Both the position numbers and the translations under genes were made by a program. The notes beneath the pieces are model-generated. The model made no database searches. It was not told the origin of the DNA and saw only the letters and a list, made by a program, of their open reading frames with translations. From NCBI GenBank assembly GCA_030180135.1, contig CM058233.1:108603994-108667993 (forward strand): a DNA stretch of 64,000 nucleotides. Reading direction: 5' to 3'. Shown here in pieces: positions 9,227 to 21,423 of this stretch. How positions within the stretch are numbered: position 1 is the stretch's first letter; the number at the start of each line of letters is the position of its first letter. This stretch comes from Orychophragmus violaceus. Its lineage: Eukaryota; Streptophyta; Magnoliopsida; Brassicales; Brassicaceae.

Positions 9227-12031
9227 ATGGAAGCCATGACGGAGACTGTGGATCAGAGTTTGAGAGAGATGAGAGAGACGTTTGCGAGCGGGAGGACTAG
9301 GAGTGTGAAGTGGAGGAAGACACAGCTCGAAGCTATAATCGAGATGGTTAAAGACAACGAAGAAAAGATGTGTGAAGTTCTGTTTCAAGATTTGGGCAAA
9401 CATAGTACTGAAGCTTTCAGAGACGAGCTTGGTTTTGTCATGAGATCAGCTACTACTGCTTTAAACTGTCTTGACAAATGGGTCGTTCCCAGAAAGGTAA
9501 GAGCCCTAGTCTATTCACATATTTTAACAAGTGCAGTATAAGATAATCGAAAGTTCGATAAAAACAAATTTTATCCAAGGTCTTGTGGTCAAGTGGTAAG
9601 GAGACGGATTTGGAACGCGAACACGTTTCAAGTTTGATCTATCTGCTATGTGAAACTAAAACACATTTCCTTAGAAAAATATGCGATAGTCTAGATTTCG
9701 GTCTAGGAAACTTACAAGAAATATTAATTAATCATTTTTTTTGTTTGGATAATTGTTTTCTTGGTGCGGAAAAAACAGAGCAACCTTCCTCTGTTGTTCT
9801 ACCCAGCAAAAGGGAAAGTGATCTCAGAACCGTATGGAACAGTTCTTGTTCTGTCTAGCTGGAATTTTCCTATATGTAAGATTTTGGATTTTGAATCATT
9901 TTCTTTTTCTTTGAATCTTTTAATAGAATTAAAATTTTGTCTTTTTATTTTGGTTGTGGTCAGCTTTGTCTTTGGACCCAATGATTGGGGCAATATCAGC
10001 AGGAAATACCGTGTTACTCAAGGCATCTGAATTAAGCCCTAATGCAGCTTCCTTCCTAGCCAAGACGATCCCGTCTTATCTCGACAGTAAAGCCATCAAA
10101 GTTGTTGAAGGAGGACCTGAAGTTGCGACTATCCTCTTACAGAATCAATGGGACAAGATCTTCTTCACTGGTATCATTCAATTTACCCTCGGTTAAAGTT
10201 GGGTTTATTATGAGCTTCCAACACAAAACCAATTGACAATAAGTAGATTGGATCTAACCTTTTATATATTAATTAATTATTTTTACAACTACCGCTGTGG
10301 GACTTAGTTTTCATTGACACTCCTCACGCTCATGCGTGGAAAATTGTGGGATTAACATGTATGGGTCGGGTGGTTCTGATACCATGTTAAATTCGGATTT
10401 ATTATGAACTTCCAAAACAAAACCAATTGACAATGAGATTGGCCCTAACCCTTTATATATTAGTTAATTATTTCTCACAACTACCTACCGATGTAGCACT
10501 TAGTTTCATTAACACCTTTAACACGCGATTACTCCCTTGTTTCGGCATTCACCTAGTTATTGTTGTTTGTTTGTAGGGAGTCCAAGGATTGGAAAGATAA
10601 TAATGGCTGCAGCTGCAGAGCATTTGACTCCTGTGACATTGGAGCTTGGTGGAAAATGTCCCACCATTGTTGATCACCACTCTGTTTCAAAGGACATGAA
10701 GGTTTGTGCTTTACTCTGTTTCTCTTAGCTCCACTTTGATGTGATCATGAAACTGTCTGAATTTTAATTAATGGTGATGAGTGTACAGTCTGTTGTGAAG
10801 AGAATCTCTGGAGGAAAATGGGGATCTTGCAGTGGACAAGTTTGTATCTCTGTAGATTACGTTCTTGTCGAACAAAGTTTTGCATCTTCTCTGGTAAGTA
10901 TACACATAAACGCAAACGCAAACGCTGTTTATGTTAGTATCTCTTAACAGTTTGGTGATTTTTCTATAGGTTGAAATGTTGAAGCCGGTGATAAAATCTT
11001 TCTTTGGGGAAAACCCTAAAGAATCTGGATGTCTCTCTAGGATTGTCAACAAGAAACACTTTCAGAGATTGGCTCGTCTTCTTAATGATCCTCGTGTTCA
11101 AGCTTCAATCGTCTATGGCGGCTCTATGGATGAAGAGAAGCTGTATGCTTTTGATTTAACCATGTTTCTTGCATCCCAAGAAAGAGGTTTACAAGTCTTT
11201 TAACCTAATTTTGTTTGACAGGTATATTGAGCCAACGATCTTGTTGGATCCTCCTCTTGATTCTGAGATAATGAATGAAGAAATATTTGGTCCAATTCTC
11301 CCGATTATTACAGTAAGCATATTTTAAGTATACAGTCTTACTTTTAGAGTATGATCATCGTTGCTGATTTTTGTCTATTTCCTCTGATGTAATGAAGTTA
11401 CGTGACATCCAAGAAAGCATAGGGTTCATAAAGTCAAAACCAAAGCCACTTGCCATCTATGCATTCACCAAGGACGAGAACCTTAAAACTAGAATCTTGT
11501 CAGAAACATCTTCTGGAAGTGTTACCTTCAACGACGTCATGATACAGGTATATATAAGCCATGTTCATTTGGTTGCGGCAAAAATTTTTTTGACATAACC
11601 GCATCGTTTAACCATAGTAATATTTAGTTGCATGTACCTGCGGAAACTAAACGAATATAAATTGTTGCTGCAACCGTATATAACTGCGGCAACCAAACGA
11701 ACAACTATAATATGGATTGTAAACTTTGGACCTTTGACTTTGAAAACACAATATATAATCTTCTCATATCTTCAAGTGGTGATTGTGATTGCAGTATATG
11801 TGTGATGCTTTGCCCTTTGGAGGAGTGGGAGAGAGTGGAATAGGAAGGTATCATGGGAAATACTCATTTGAATGTTTCAGTCACGAGAAGGCAATAATGG
11901 AAGGAAGCTTAGCAATGGATCTTGAAGCTCGATACCCTCCATGGAACAGCTTCAAACTCAAGTTTATTAGACTCGCATTTCGTGAAGCTTACTTCAAGCT
12001 TGTCCTCTTTATGCTTGGTCTTACAAAGTAA
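9227..12031 (+). CDS. ALDH3F1: Aldehyde dehydrogenase family 3 member F1
   Basis: Nine exons: 9227-9496, 9779-9875, 9964-10170, 10577-10701, 10789-10893, 10970-11142, 11222-11312, 11398-11547, 11795-12031. They join in frame to 484 residues, the length remembered for A. thaliana ALDH3F1 (At4g36250). It oxidises aldehydes to acids using NAD(P)+, and family 3 enzymes act on lipid-derived aldehydes under stress. Visible motifs are SSWNFP, AGNTVLLKASELSP, FFTGSPRIGK, the catalytic Glu in VTLELGGKCPT (about residue 214) and the catalytic Cys in GQVCIS (about 252), NEEIFGPILP, and LPFGGVGESGIGRYHGKYSF. The hydrophobic C-terminus (LAFREAYFKLVLFMLGL) fits membrane association. All introns are GT-AG. 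Intron 3 holds a TRIM element in antisense orientation and intron 1 a SINE-like piece. A second in-frame ATG, MTETV, lies four codons downstream. Confidence 0.95.
9574..9655 (+). mobile_element. SINE-like tRNA-derived fragment in ALDH3F1 intron 1
   Basis: TGGTCAAGTGGTAAGG resembles a Pol III A box, and about 35 bp later GTTTCAAGTTTGATC resembles a B box. This is the head of a Brassicaceae tRNA-derived SINE. The tail and target duplication were not identified. Confidence 0.4.
10195..10522 (-). mobile_element. TRIM retrotransposon in ALDH3F1 intron 3
   Basis: Two direct repeats, about 10195-10323 and 10386-10522, share blocks such as TTTATTATGA, AAAACCAATTGACAAT and TTTATATATTA. Between them, on the reverse strand, TGGTATCAGAACC follows the first LTR (complement of the initiator tRNA-Met 3' end), and a purine-rich GAGCGTGAGGAG precedes the second. 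This is a complete, coding-free TRIM of about 330 bp inserted antisense to the gene. It belongs to the same broad family as the outer array near 27.6-29.0 kb and the remnant near 42.8 kb. Confidence 0.75.
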
Positions 12032-12904
12032 AGTCAGGGAGTGAGAAAGAGAGACACACTCTTACACACACACACTATACAATTTGGTTCAATCATACCA
12101 CTCTTATGTTTGATTTTCATATAACAATTTGGTTCAATCATACCACTCTTAAGTTGTTTTAGATGTTTTTGTTTGTTTCACGATATAAAGTTGTTTTTAC
12201 TTTTCTACATAACTTTTCACTTTATTAAAAAAATGTGTAACCATAATATTTTATTGTTTATTTTACAATTGATTACATTATATTTATTTATACGTTAAAT
12301 GATATTTTTAAAGAAATAAGTGAAAATTTTAAAATCTTGTGTGTTCATCAAATATGCTGATTTGTAGTTCGATTGGAGTTGCCCTTAGCCAAAATAATTT
12401 ACATTTTGAAACAGAGTAATTTTGATTCCAAATGTCATTCAAGCTTGAGATATTCTATAAAGGTAATTTTCACATCTATCTCCTGGTGACAACATTCTTA
12501 GTAACCGCGGTTACAAGGTATATTTTTAACAAAAAGTTTATATTAGGCTTCAAATGTTAATTGTGGCTAGGACCGATAAAATCAAATGCAGACTCAAACA
12601 CTTTATTTTTATGATAAATATAATCCGTTGCGGATTAAATTTATTTCTTCATAAAGATAATTAGCACTTGATTCGCATCAGACTTCTTTGATTAATTACG
12701 TTCACAGTAGATTTAATTATAAATTACGAATAATAAAAAATACGGTTTTAACCACTTATAAACTAATTCATGTCATCTTATTACAAGATAACCCCAGTGA
12801 GGAACCCTTTAGATTAGAAATTGAATGAATAATGTGATGATACCTAGAATTCATAACATTGATCTAGCAATATTGTTATTAATTGTATAAGGACTGCTCA
12901 ACCG
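12032..12904. other. Spacer downstream of ALDH3F1
   Basis: 3' untranslated region and AT-rich DNA. A short direct repeat, CAATTTGGTTCAATCATACC, appears at about 12080 and 12124. No gene was seen. Confidence 0.5.
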
Positions 12905-12907
12905 TAA

Positions 12908-13173
12908 GACCAGCCCCATCAACGAGACCCACCCAGTCTCTTACCAAAAAAAATTATTAAAATAATGTGGGTCTTATGTGGAGCCCACATTTTTTTTAAC
13001 ATACGGTCCCTTAAATCTCTTATATAAGAGACGTTTCTTGCACTGTTTAAGACACGTGTCGGGTTCTTATTGGTTGATTTTTTTTTGTTTTTTTTTTCGC
13101 CTTTACAAAAAAAAAAAAATTAATAAAAAAATAAAAATAAGAGACTGACCTGCGTCCGCGGATGGGCGTGCTC
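12908..13173. mobile_element. Tourist/Harbinger-like MITE
   Basis: A 266 bp element flanked by TAA on both sides (12905-12907 and 13174-13176). Its termini are GACCAGCCCCATC and the complementary GATGGGCGTGCTC. The interior has AATGTGGGTC, a GACACGTGTCGGGTTC block, A/T arms and AAGAGACTGACCTG. It is homologous along its length to the element at 43888-44167. Confidence 0.8.
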
Positions 13174-13176
13174 TAA

Positions 13177-14905
13177 TACCGTATACACACACATACACAG
13201 TAATATTCAAACATGGGGTCGTATATATGTAAGTAAAGTTGTGTATGCGTGTCTTGTCTAAAGAAAAAAAAAACTGATGAAAAGTATGGGTACACACCAC
13301 AATAATAGGTTACTGTATCACTGAGGCAATTTCTTTCATCCCCACCCTAAATAAAGCTCTACCAAAAACCCTAGCTAGCTTCTTTTTTTTGGTTGGTACG
13401 TCGTCCTTACTTGCCCCTCTTTATATCCAATCTCTGCAACATTCATTATTATTAATTTCATCTTTACTTCGCTCTCTTTCTCTCTCTCTGATCTCTGGTT
13501 ATGTCTTATGTATCTTCTTGAACTCAAATCCAACCAGAAACCATATCTCTTCTAGTTGTGTCTTTCACTCTTGGAGAGTTTAACATCAAGGAGGATGGGT
13601 GACTTGCGAGTCAAGGTACGTTCCCGAGCTAAACTACGTAACTTCAGGTGATCTAATCGTTTCCATTTCTAGAATTTTTGGTTAACAAAGCATGTTATGT
13701 ATGGATTTGTATTCATAGCTGCACACCTGTCTAATTACCCGGAAAATTAGGATTACGTTATCTATTTATACATCGTTTATTGTTTCCTAACTTCGGGGTG
13801 AATATGTGCGCAATTAGATTATCAAGATTTAAATAACAATCTTTTATGTACTAATTCTATGTGGTCTTTTATATACTGATAAAAATGTAACTGATAGCTC
13901 ATTGGTTATGATGTCATGATATTGATGCAAATCTTATGGCCGATGTTTTATTAGAAGTAGATAGTGGAATATAAGAAAGCTAATTTTTGATGCTGTAACT
14001 ATAATTTTGTTGGTATTATACAATAAATATAATTACTGGCGTCACAGAAAGACGTCATTGAGAGAAAATGTTTCATATTTTGATGCATTCCGCTACATTA
14101 TTTAGTGGGTTGTGTAACCTAGGTTAGTAACACTAATTTAACTCTTGGAAAGGTTGTATTAATTAGGAGCTAAGTCACTAATTATAAATCTTATGGTAGT
14201 GAACTGTAAAACTAATTGTTTTTTTTTTTTTACCAATGCTCTACCCATAGGCCTCTGATGCAAGAACATTTTCTATAACTAACCCACGAGTTCCTTCATA
14301 TATATTTGTGTGTGTGAATAATTAGAATATACATATATATATATATATATATTTATACTCTTCCCCTTCTATAACTTTTCAAACACCAATTCATTGTGAA
14401 GTAGAACACTATGAGTGTAGAATTGACAATATATAGGACCGGCCAGTACGATAATCGTAAGTTCGAAACCTATATTTTGAAAAACTTTACCCTCATTTGC
14501 TTTCTTGTCGTTGTCACTATTTAATTCACTTTAGTTAGTATACCTTTAAATAGACTTCACTCTAGCTTATGAAAATACTATTATTTATCGAATATTATAA
14601 CATAAGATTTTCTCGAGTTTATCCAATGGGAGAAGCAACCGGCAACATCGGCATAAACATGGAAAAAACGTATCGAGAACCAAAAAAACTAACATGTTTA
14701 TATAAACCACAAATAATCAATATTTATAATAAAGATCCATTACCGGACAATTGAAACATGAAATTAAACACATACACAACAAGTAATACAAAAAAACAAA
14801 CATGCAGTATCATCCATCTATTACATATGACTGAAAACAATATAAAAAACACAATACATTTATAGAATCAACATAATATATAAAAACAAACTCGAGTTCT
14901 TGATT
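13177..14905. other. Intergenic region 3' of STY2
   Basis: Mostly AT-rich. At about 13380-13613 there is a CT-rich leader-like stretch, then ATGGGTGACTTGCGAG and an AAG|GTACGT splice-donor-like site, discussed as a possible cryptic first exon. At about 14440-14482, AGTTCGAAACC resembles a Pol III B box from a SINE. An AT microsatellite lies at 14335-14351. No complete gene was seen. Confidence 0.45.
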
Positions 14906-14908
14906 TAA

Positions 14909-16322
14909 TCAAGATCTTGGTGGGTTTTGATATAATTGAGTACCTGGTGGCACAAACATAGTCGGCATGTTACTTGGATAGTAACTACCAGAATTAGGAT
15001 CTACAAACATCGCCGACGATCCTCCTCCTCCTCCCCCACCGTCGGCCATTGCCGGAGTATTAAGTGTATTTCCGCCTCCTGCGGAAGAGCTTTGATGGTC
15101 GCTTCCGCCACTGCCGCCACTCATGTAGCTGCTTTCAGGGCCTTGGTCATATAGAATTCCTTTGAAGAGATGACCTCCGATGTTCACCGTCGTTTGATAA
15201 GCGTATTGACCATCTCCTACGTCCTCTACGCCGCTCATTTTTACACACCGGAAAAGCGCATCTGAGCTCACTTCTGGCGGAAAACTTTCCTCCACCATAT
15301 CTAACCCTAAAAACATACACAAATTAAATTAAAAAACACTTAAATAATATATTCTTGCGCCTATTAGTAGCGTTTGTGTTTTCAAGTTAATTTATGTGAC
15401 TGGCTAAATTCAAAACAGAACACAACATATAATGGTTTTATCAGTCATCTTTTGAAAACCTCATACTCAAATGGCATTTTAAATTTCAAAGATGATGTTA
15501 GATTAAAAAAACCTAAATTAAAATGTTATATTTAAAATGTAAACAAAAATAACTTGAAGTGTTAAATGTAACACTAATAGCTGTGTTTAATTGTTTTTTT
15601 TTTGTGTGTGTGTGCAAAGCTTTTTTTTTTTTTTTTAAACTCATTCTCTTCTTCCAGCTTTTTAACACTAAAAGCTGTGTTTAATTATATCCAAGTTTTG
15701 CTCTTAAGACAACACTTCAAAGAGACTTATGGTTTGAATCTGAATAATTAAAACAAATCTGAGACTAGAAACCTGCTGAGTCGGTTGGTAAGCGAGAGGA
15801 GGATGTTCCGGGAAGAGTAGTATCCCTATGGCGTTTAGGGATACTCGAACCGCCGGTACCACTGCCGCCGCCTCCAGATGTAGACATATGAAGTTGATGT
15901 TGTCTCTCACGGCGTCTCGAAACGGGGATCCACGTGCTTCTCACGTGAGTGGAACAATCGAAGCCACGGCTCTTACAGCAAGTCCTGCAACGCATGTGAG
16001 TGCAATCTTTCTTGGCTTGGTTCCCACAGTCCCGACAGCTTATGGTGATGGATCTTGATGATGTGGCTAGATCAGAGACGTCGATCTGATGACCTGGATA
16101 GAGATCTAAGCTTTGCTGTTGTGGATGTGGTTGATGATGATGCATGAGCATCTGCTGCTCTGGTGGAACCTGCCATAGGCTTGAGCTTGGGTTAATATTA
16201 TTGGTGTTTGTGTTTGATCTATACCAAACCCAATTTGTTTGTTGTTGTTGTTGATTTTCTTCTTCTTGGTCTCCGTTGTTGTTGTTGTTGTTGTTTCCTC
16301 CTAGTGAGAACATCCCAGCCAT
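14909..16322 (-). CDS. STY2: SHI/STY-family RING-like zinc-finger transcription factor
   Basis: Two exons, 16322-15773 and 15306-14909, join in frame to 315 residues. SHI/STYLISH proteins bind ACTCTAC-like promoter elements and activate auxin biosynthesis genes during gynoecium, stamen and leaf development. The zinc finger CRDCGNQAKKDCTHMRC...CC...C (about residues 96-130) supplies the family C3HC3H-like cysteines and is followed by HVRSTWIP. The second exon contains the IGGH dimerisation domain (TVNIGGHLFKGILYDQG). The N-terminus has Asn and Gln runs (NNNNNNN, QQQQQ) and the C-terminus a Gly/Ser-rich linker. By position and sequence it corresponds to At4g36260 (STY2/SRS2). Other SRS members are alternatives. 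The intron of about 466 bp sits in the usual family position. Confidence 0.9.
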
Positions 16323-16860
16323 TTCGTAAGACCTAAAACTTCAAACCCTAATCTTGACCCTATAATATTCATAATTCAAAAACCCTAATTACCATGAAAT
16401 CCTCATCCTTCTTCTTCTTCTCACTATAATTCAGCTTTTTCTCACTAGTGGATCTTCTTGCTCTTCGAATCTAAATCCAAATCTCCCTCTCTCTCTCTAG
16501 GAGCAAAGTGTGTTTCTTGGTAATGAGTAGTTGAAGTGAGAGAAAGTAAGAAGAAACAAAAGAGAAGAAAGAAAGAAGAATTTTATGAATCTTTATTTTT
16601 CTATATAGATTTCTGCAACGCCGCCATGGGCATCTTTTAGCTTTCTCTTTCCTCTGCTCTGCTCATCCCTAGAATTTAAGTCTCTCTCTCTCTCTCCAAC
16701 ACTCTGATTTGGGGTTTTGCAGATTCTGTGAAAACCAAAGTGAAAAGATTTTCTTTCCCCTTCTCACTTCGGCTTTGTCTGAACAAAACGTTCTAGTTCT
16801 GTCCGAATGAAAGTAAAAATAGTTAAACAAAGACTCTCTCTCTCTCTCTCTATGGACTCA
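16323..16860 (-). promoter_or_regulatory. GA/CT-rich leader and promoter of STY2
   Basis: Several runs of (CT)n on the plus strand (about 16486-16498, 16680-16697, 16832-16852) read as (GA)n on the gene's strand. Such GAGA tracts are bound by plant BPC proteins and are common in developmental genes. The transcription start was not fixed. Confidence 0.45.
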
Positions 16861-19205
16861 GAGTCTCACACCCACGGGTGATGATCCACCGGTCCAAGGT
16901 TTCTTGTTCTCATCCCATGGACTAGAGTTTGCCACGTGGAGAATGCCTTCTTAACATGGAGCAATTTAATTATTTTCCTTGAAGTTAACACATAATTTTT
17001 CGTAGTTATATAAAATAAAAATCACATGTGTCCGTACGTATTAGTTAATCGTAGTATTAGTTGAGGTCAATTTGAATATTTTACAACTTAACTATACGTT
17101 TTTGTTTGTCTAATCTCAAAGAATATTAATTGCTTACCTAAATGCCTTAGGGTTTTCTCTCTTACTTTAACATAGCTTTAATAACAATTTTCATAATTTT
17201 AACAAAATTCTTTTACTTTTTGTTAAGGAAATTAGCGTTACTTATTTATGAATTTACTCTAAACTAAGTAAGCTTCTTTAGTAAAAAATTCAAAGTGAGC
17301 TTGTAGGTAGTTGGATATCAAATCAAGTGATGCTATAATCGGAACGTAAAATGATAATAAATGATGGCTATACGTGTACATACACTTTAGTATAGCCTTG
17401 TTTAGATTGTTTCAATGTAACTAATCTTGTGAACAAATCAAGAAAACTCCTCTCAGTCTTAGAAAACGCCAAAACAAGGTAGATTTTCTACAAAAACAAA
17501 CACATTATCGATGTTTATCTACAATTTTTTTCTTCTTCTTTAAATATATTGTTGCCCTTTAAAATTGTAATTTTTTTGTTGTAAAAACACACAAAAAAAC
17601 TTTTTTAAAAATCAGGTTAATTGGTTCTCTTGTCTTATTTTATTTGGTCAAATTCATGATGTATTCTTTTATTTTAGAGGCAAATAGATAAACTCTCAAA
17701 TAAAATGTAATTTTTCTCTAATATTTTATTTTTATTTTTCCTCTAAACATATTATAAATTATTCAATTTTATTTTAGTACTAATATATTTTATTTATAAA
17801 ATTTACACATTAACCTCATTTATCTTATTTTTTGCAAGACTATAAACTTTTAATATTATCGAAAACAATATTGGGTCAATAATACAAGTTTTATATAAAA
17901 TAGTATTTTAGTCACCATTATGAAAGTCCAAAATTTTAAAACCAATCTACAAATAAAAATTATGACTCTAAAATAAAAGAAGAAATATCATTGTATATTT
18001 TATATACGAATAGAAGTAGATTTTAGAAAGAAAATAGAATTATTTATGGTATAATTTATAGTAAAAAAATAAAGATGGTTGGATATGCTCTTAAATATTT
18101 TTTTTTTATATTGTGGATCTCTAAGGAAAATATTAGACTTATTATATAGTACATCTGGAAGAGTCAGTATTTTGTTATTTAAATTAATAGATATTCATAA
18201 TTTTGTCACTGACAAGAAAATCAATGATTTGGTGAATTAGTTATTAACGATATATTAATAGTCAGTAGTGTATACAAATAATTCACCATATAATGGTTTA
18301 TGGAGAGATTCGGGGCAGTGAAAAAGAGGCTCTCTTTTTATTGATTGTAACAAGTGATGATCATATTTAATATCGGCTGTACAATGGAAATATTTACAGC
18401 AACAAAAAAACGCATGTTACTCTTTGGACTCTCTGCGGCTATACAAGGGAACACTGCGCCACCTACGTCTACTTTTTTTGTATTCCATTCTTTTTACTGT
18501 GAATTATATAAGTTTCTATATAAAGACGACAGACAAATATTTTGATTTGAACCATCTACAACAACTGTATGAACCAAAATCCTGACACAAAATAACATAA
18601 TATGTAAACAAAGAATACAAAATGCGATGGTAGAATCACCTTTTTATTCCAAAACTGTGGAGTGAAAGAATAAATCTCTTCGTTTTATCACTTTATTTTT
18701 TATTTTTTCCGTCTAAATGATCATTGTATTAAACAAAGATGATTACAAAACATATATAAAACCGAAAACTTTAGACGAAAACAAAAACCGGCTATCAATA
18801 CAATGTTAGACAAAAAAGCAAATGAAATAATTAGGTCCAAAAGAACTGGGAAATTGATGCACCATCCAATACAATTACATGGTATTTGTTATGTGAGATA
18901 AACAAACTTCGTTTGAGATATTAATACATCAACTAGGATTCTACAATTAAATATGATGTGGTAGGTTGATGTCAAACAAAAAAAAGATGTTGTGGTAGAC
19001 CAAAAACCTGTTGGATTGGTCTGGATTTTTGAGATCCCTATAAACCAGTGTTGTCACATCAGAATAAAACTAGAAACAATAGCTATATCGTTTTTGTTTT
19101 TGCTATTGTATAGTTAATAGTAGACTCGCCCGCTTGACCACATGATCGGACCAAATTAACTCTAAAAATCAAAATTAAATTATCCAGGTTAGTCTAGTCC
19201 GAAGG
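16861..19205. other. Long AT-rich intergenic region
   Basis: No gene recognised. At about 18700-18830 there is a LINE-3'-end-like motif set (AAAACCGGCTATCAATACAA) on the reverse strand. The rest is low-complexity A/T. Confidence 0.45.
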
Positions 19206-19209
19206 TTTT

Positions 19210-20175
19210 GGAAAGAAAATCTTTTTTTTATCATCTCAAATTCATTGATTAAAAAAACAAAACATTACAAACCGGAGCCACCGAAAATCATAGCCCAAAA
19301 ATTACCAAAAAACGAAAGTCCTAGAGTTTTAAAGGAGTCACAAACCTTAGAATTTTAGAAAACATAAAGCCGGAAAAAACAATCTTTCGTAAATAAATCT
19401 ATAGCCGGAATAAAATAAAATCAATATACTCAAAATTGATAATCATTCGCAAACAAGGAAAAGATCGGAAGAGAGCCGAAGATGTGAGATAAACAGCTCA
19501 TGAAGACGCTATCGAAAGAGCTACAACCGAAACCGGAAGAAACCCTAAGCTAGACGACACCACGAATAAATAAACTTAATACAAAGAAAGCTTATACAAG
19601 AAACTACAAACGAGAAATCTAACTCTTATTCTCTTAATCTTCATCCTGAAAAAACTATATCTAAAACGATATATTAGTACAAGAATGAACAAGAGATTAG
19701 TCTTATACGAACTGACTATGAAAAACCTAAAAAAAAAAAACAGCTTATTCTCTAAACTAAAAGATTGGAAGGAGCACATTTTAGAGAATGCTATTTTTTT
19801 TTTGTCAACAAATCTTAATGTTGTTCGGTTCGGATTATCACTCCAAAGCGTAAACCGATCCGACTCGTTATGACTTACATGGAAAAAGATAGTACCCCGT
19901 GCTCTCGCCCTTTTTGCAAGGAAGTCAGCACGGACATTTGCTTTCTTAGAAATTAAAATTATAACAAAGAACGAGAAATACAATTTTAGGGACGTGAAGA
20001 ACTCCAACTTTGTCTTAAAACCCGACTATTCTTGTGGATCCTTTGTCATAGCTAGTAGGTCCGAGTCGATTATCACCGAGGAGATTCCCCCTTTCAGGAT
20101 GCATGACATTGCCCAAAACAAACCGTCTAGCTCAGCGTGTAGCGGTGATAGACTTCGTCTACATGATGAGTTTTT
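19210..20175 (-). mobile_element. 5'-truncated LINE with RNase H remnant
   Basis: Reverse-strand translation of about 20165-19880 gives an RNase H-like domain of plant non-LTR retrotransposons: SPLHAELDGLFWAMSCILKG, VIIDSD, then after an in-frame stop (DPQE*SGFK) SKKANVRADFLAKRARARG and FFHVSHNESD. The acidic residues of HAELD and IIDSD match family catalytic positions. Downstream sequence to about 19210 looks like the 3' untranslated region. The stop and missing upstream domains show it is dead. Confidence 0.65.
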
Positions 20176-20392
20176 TTTCTTTTAATAAGAAGAAAATAAA
20201 ATAAAATAAAAAAGCAGAGGGAATGGTAAGTGGGAGAAGCCCGAGAAGAAGACGTTCGTTGTCTGTCCCTTAAACATGTCGAGAGGTCTCTCGAGCCCAG
20301 TGCTTGCCTTTCTCCTTTGCCTTGACTCTCTCTCTCGTTTTATTTTTCTTCATATTTTCTTATTTTGTTTGTATGTTTTATAAATAGAGAGT

Positions 20393-20896
20393 AGGCCTGG
20401 GCGTTCGGGTACCCATTCGGGTTCGGTTCGGGTTTTTCGGGTTTTCGGGTTTTCGGGTTTAGAGATATAAACCCATTCGGGTATTTTAGAATTTCGGTTC
20501 GGGTTCGGTTCGGGTCCGGGTACCCGAAAAACATAAAACAAAAATAAAAATTAGTTATATTAAAATAAAAATTCGTTAAATTTTGATTAATATAACAAAA
20601 TCTTTCATATATTTTGTTTATTTTTGATAATTTAGTTATTTTAGCCTAAAAATAACTAATATATTTAAGTTTATAATTGTAATTTTGGATAATTTTGTTA
20701 TATTAAATATAAATATAATTAATATTTTAGGTATATAATTTCGGTTCTCGGTTCGGGTCGGGTTCGGATTCGGTTCTTCGGATATAGGAGTTTAGGACCC
20801 GTTCGGGTATTTTAACGGTTCGGGTTCGGGTTCGGTTCTACTTTTTCGGTTCGGGTTCGGTTCGGTATTTCGGGTCCGGGTATTATGCCCAGCCCT
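20393..20896. mobile_element. GGTTCGG-rich terminal-inverted-repeat element, copy 1
   Basis: A 504 bp element with termini AGGCCTGGGC and the complement GCCCAGCCCT, flanked by a perfect 10 bp duplication AATAGAGAGT (20383-20392 and 20897-20906). Both ends consist of GGGTTCGG-type repeats and the centre is AT-rich. A 9-10 bp duplication is typical of Mutator-like elements. It has no coding capacity. Confidence 0.85.
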
Positions 20897-21104
20897 AATA
20901 GAGAGTAAACAAATAGTGACGCTTGCGGGGAGTGAATCGATGTAAGACAAATAAAAGTTGAGATTGTTGTCGCTGATGAGATCTTTTAAGAAAATGACAA
21001 ACAGAAAGCTGCTCAAATTAGAATTTCTTTATTTTACGTTTTTATATCTCAAAGTTGCAAATATGAACAAAATTGCAAATATGCAAATGTTTATTGTTAA
21101 GACT

Positions 21105-21417
21105 AGGCCTGGAAGTTCGGTTTTTCGGTTCGGTTACGGTTCGGATATTTGATTTTTTGGTTTTTTTAGTTTTTTAAAAAATCACCGATCAGTTTTTTTC
21201 TTCGGTTCGATTCGGTTCAGTTCATAGTGGAAGATTGAAACTTTTACGAAAATCAAAATTGATCGACAACTTCGGTTTTTTTGTTCGGTTACTCGGTTTT
21301 TCGGTTTTTTGGTTTTTAAAAAACTACCGATCAGTTTTTTTTCGGTTCGGTTTCGATTCGATTCATTAAAACTTTGGTTCGATTTGGTTCGATAATTTAG
21401 GTTCGGTTTTATATCCT
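21105..21417. mobile_element. GGTTCGG-rich element, copy 2
   Basis: It starts AGGCCTGGAAGTTCGG and ends TTCGGTTTTATATCCT, flanked by AAGACT on both sides (21099-21104, 21418-21423). The interior is degenerate TTCGGTTCGG repeats. The right terminus is diverged, so the match to the family is weaker than for copy 1. Confidence 0.6.
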
Positions 21418-21423
21418 AAGACT

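Noticed and set aside
19576..20007. 143-codon reverse-strand frame as a host gene
   Set aside because: It matches the RNase H end of a LINE, with an in-frame stop just upstream.
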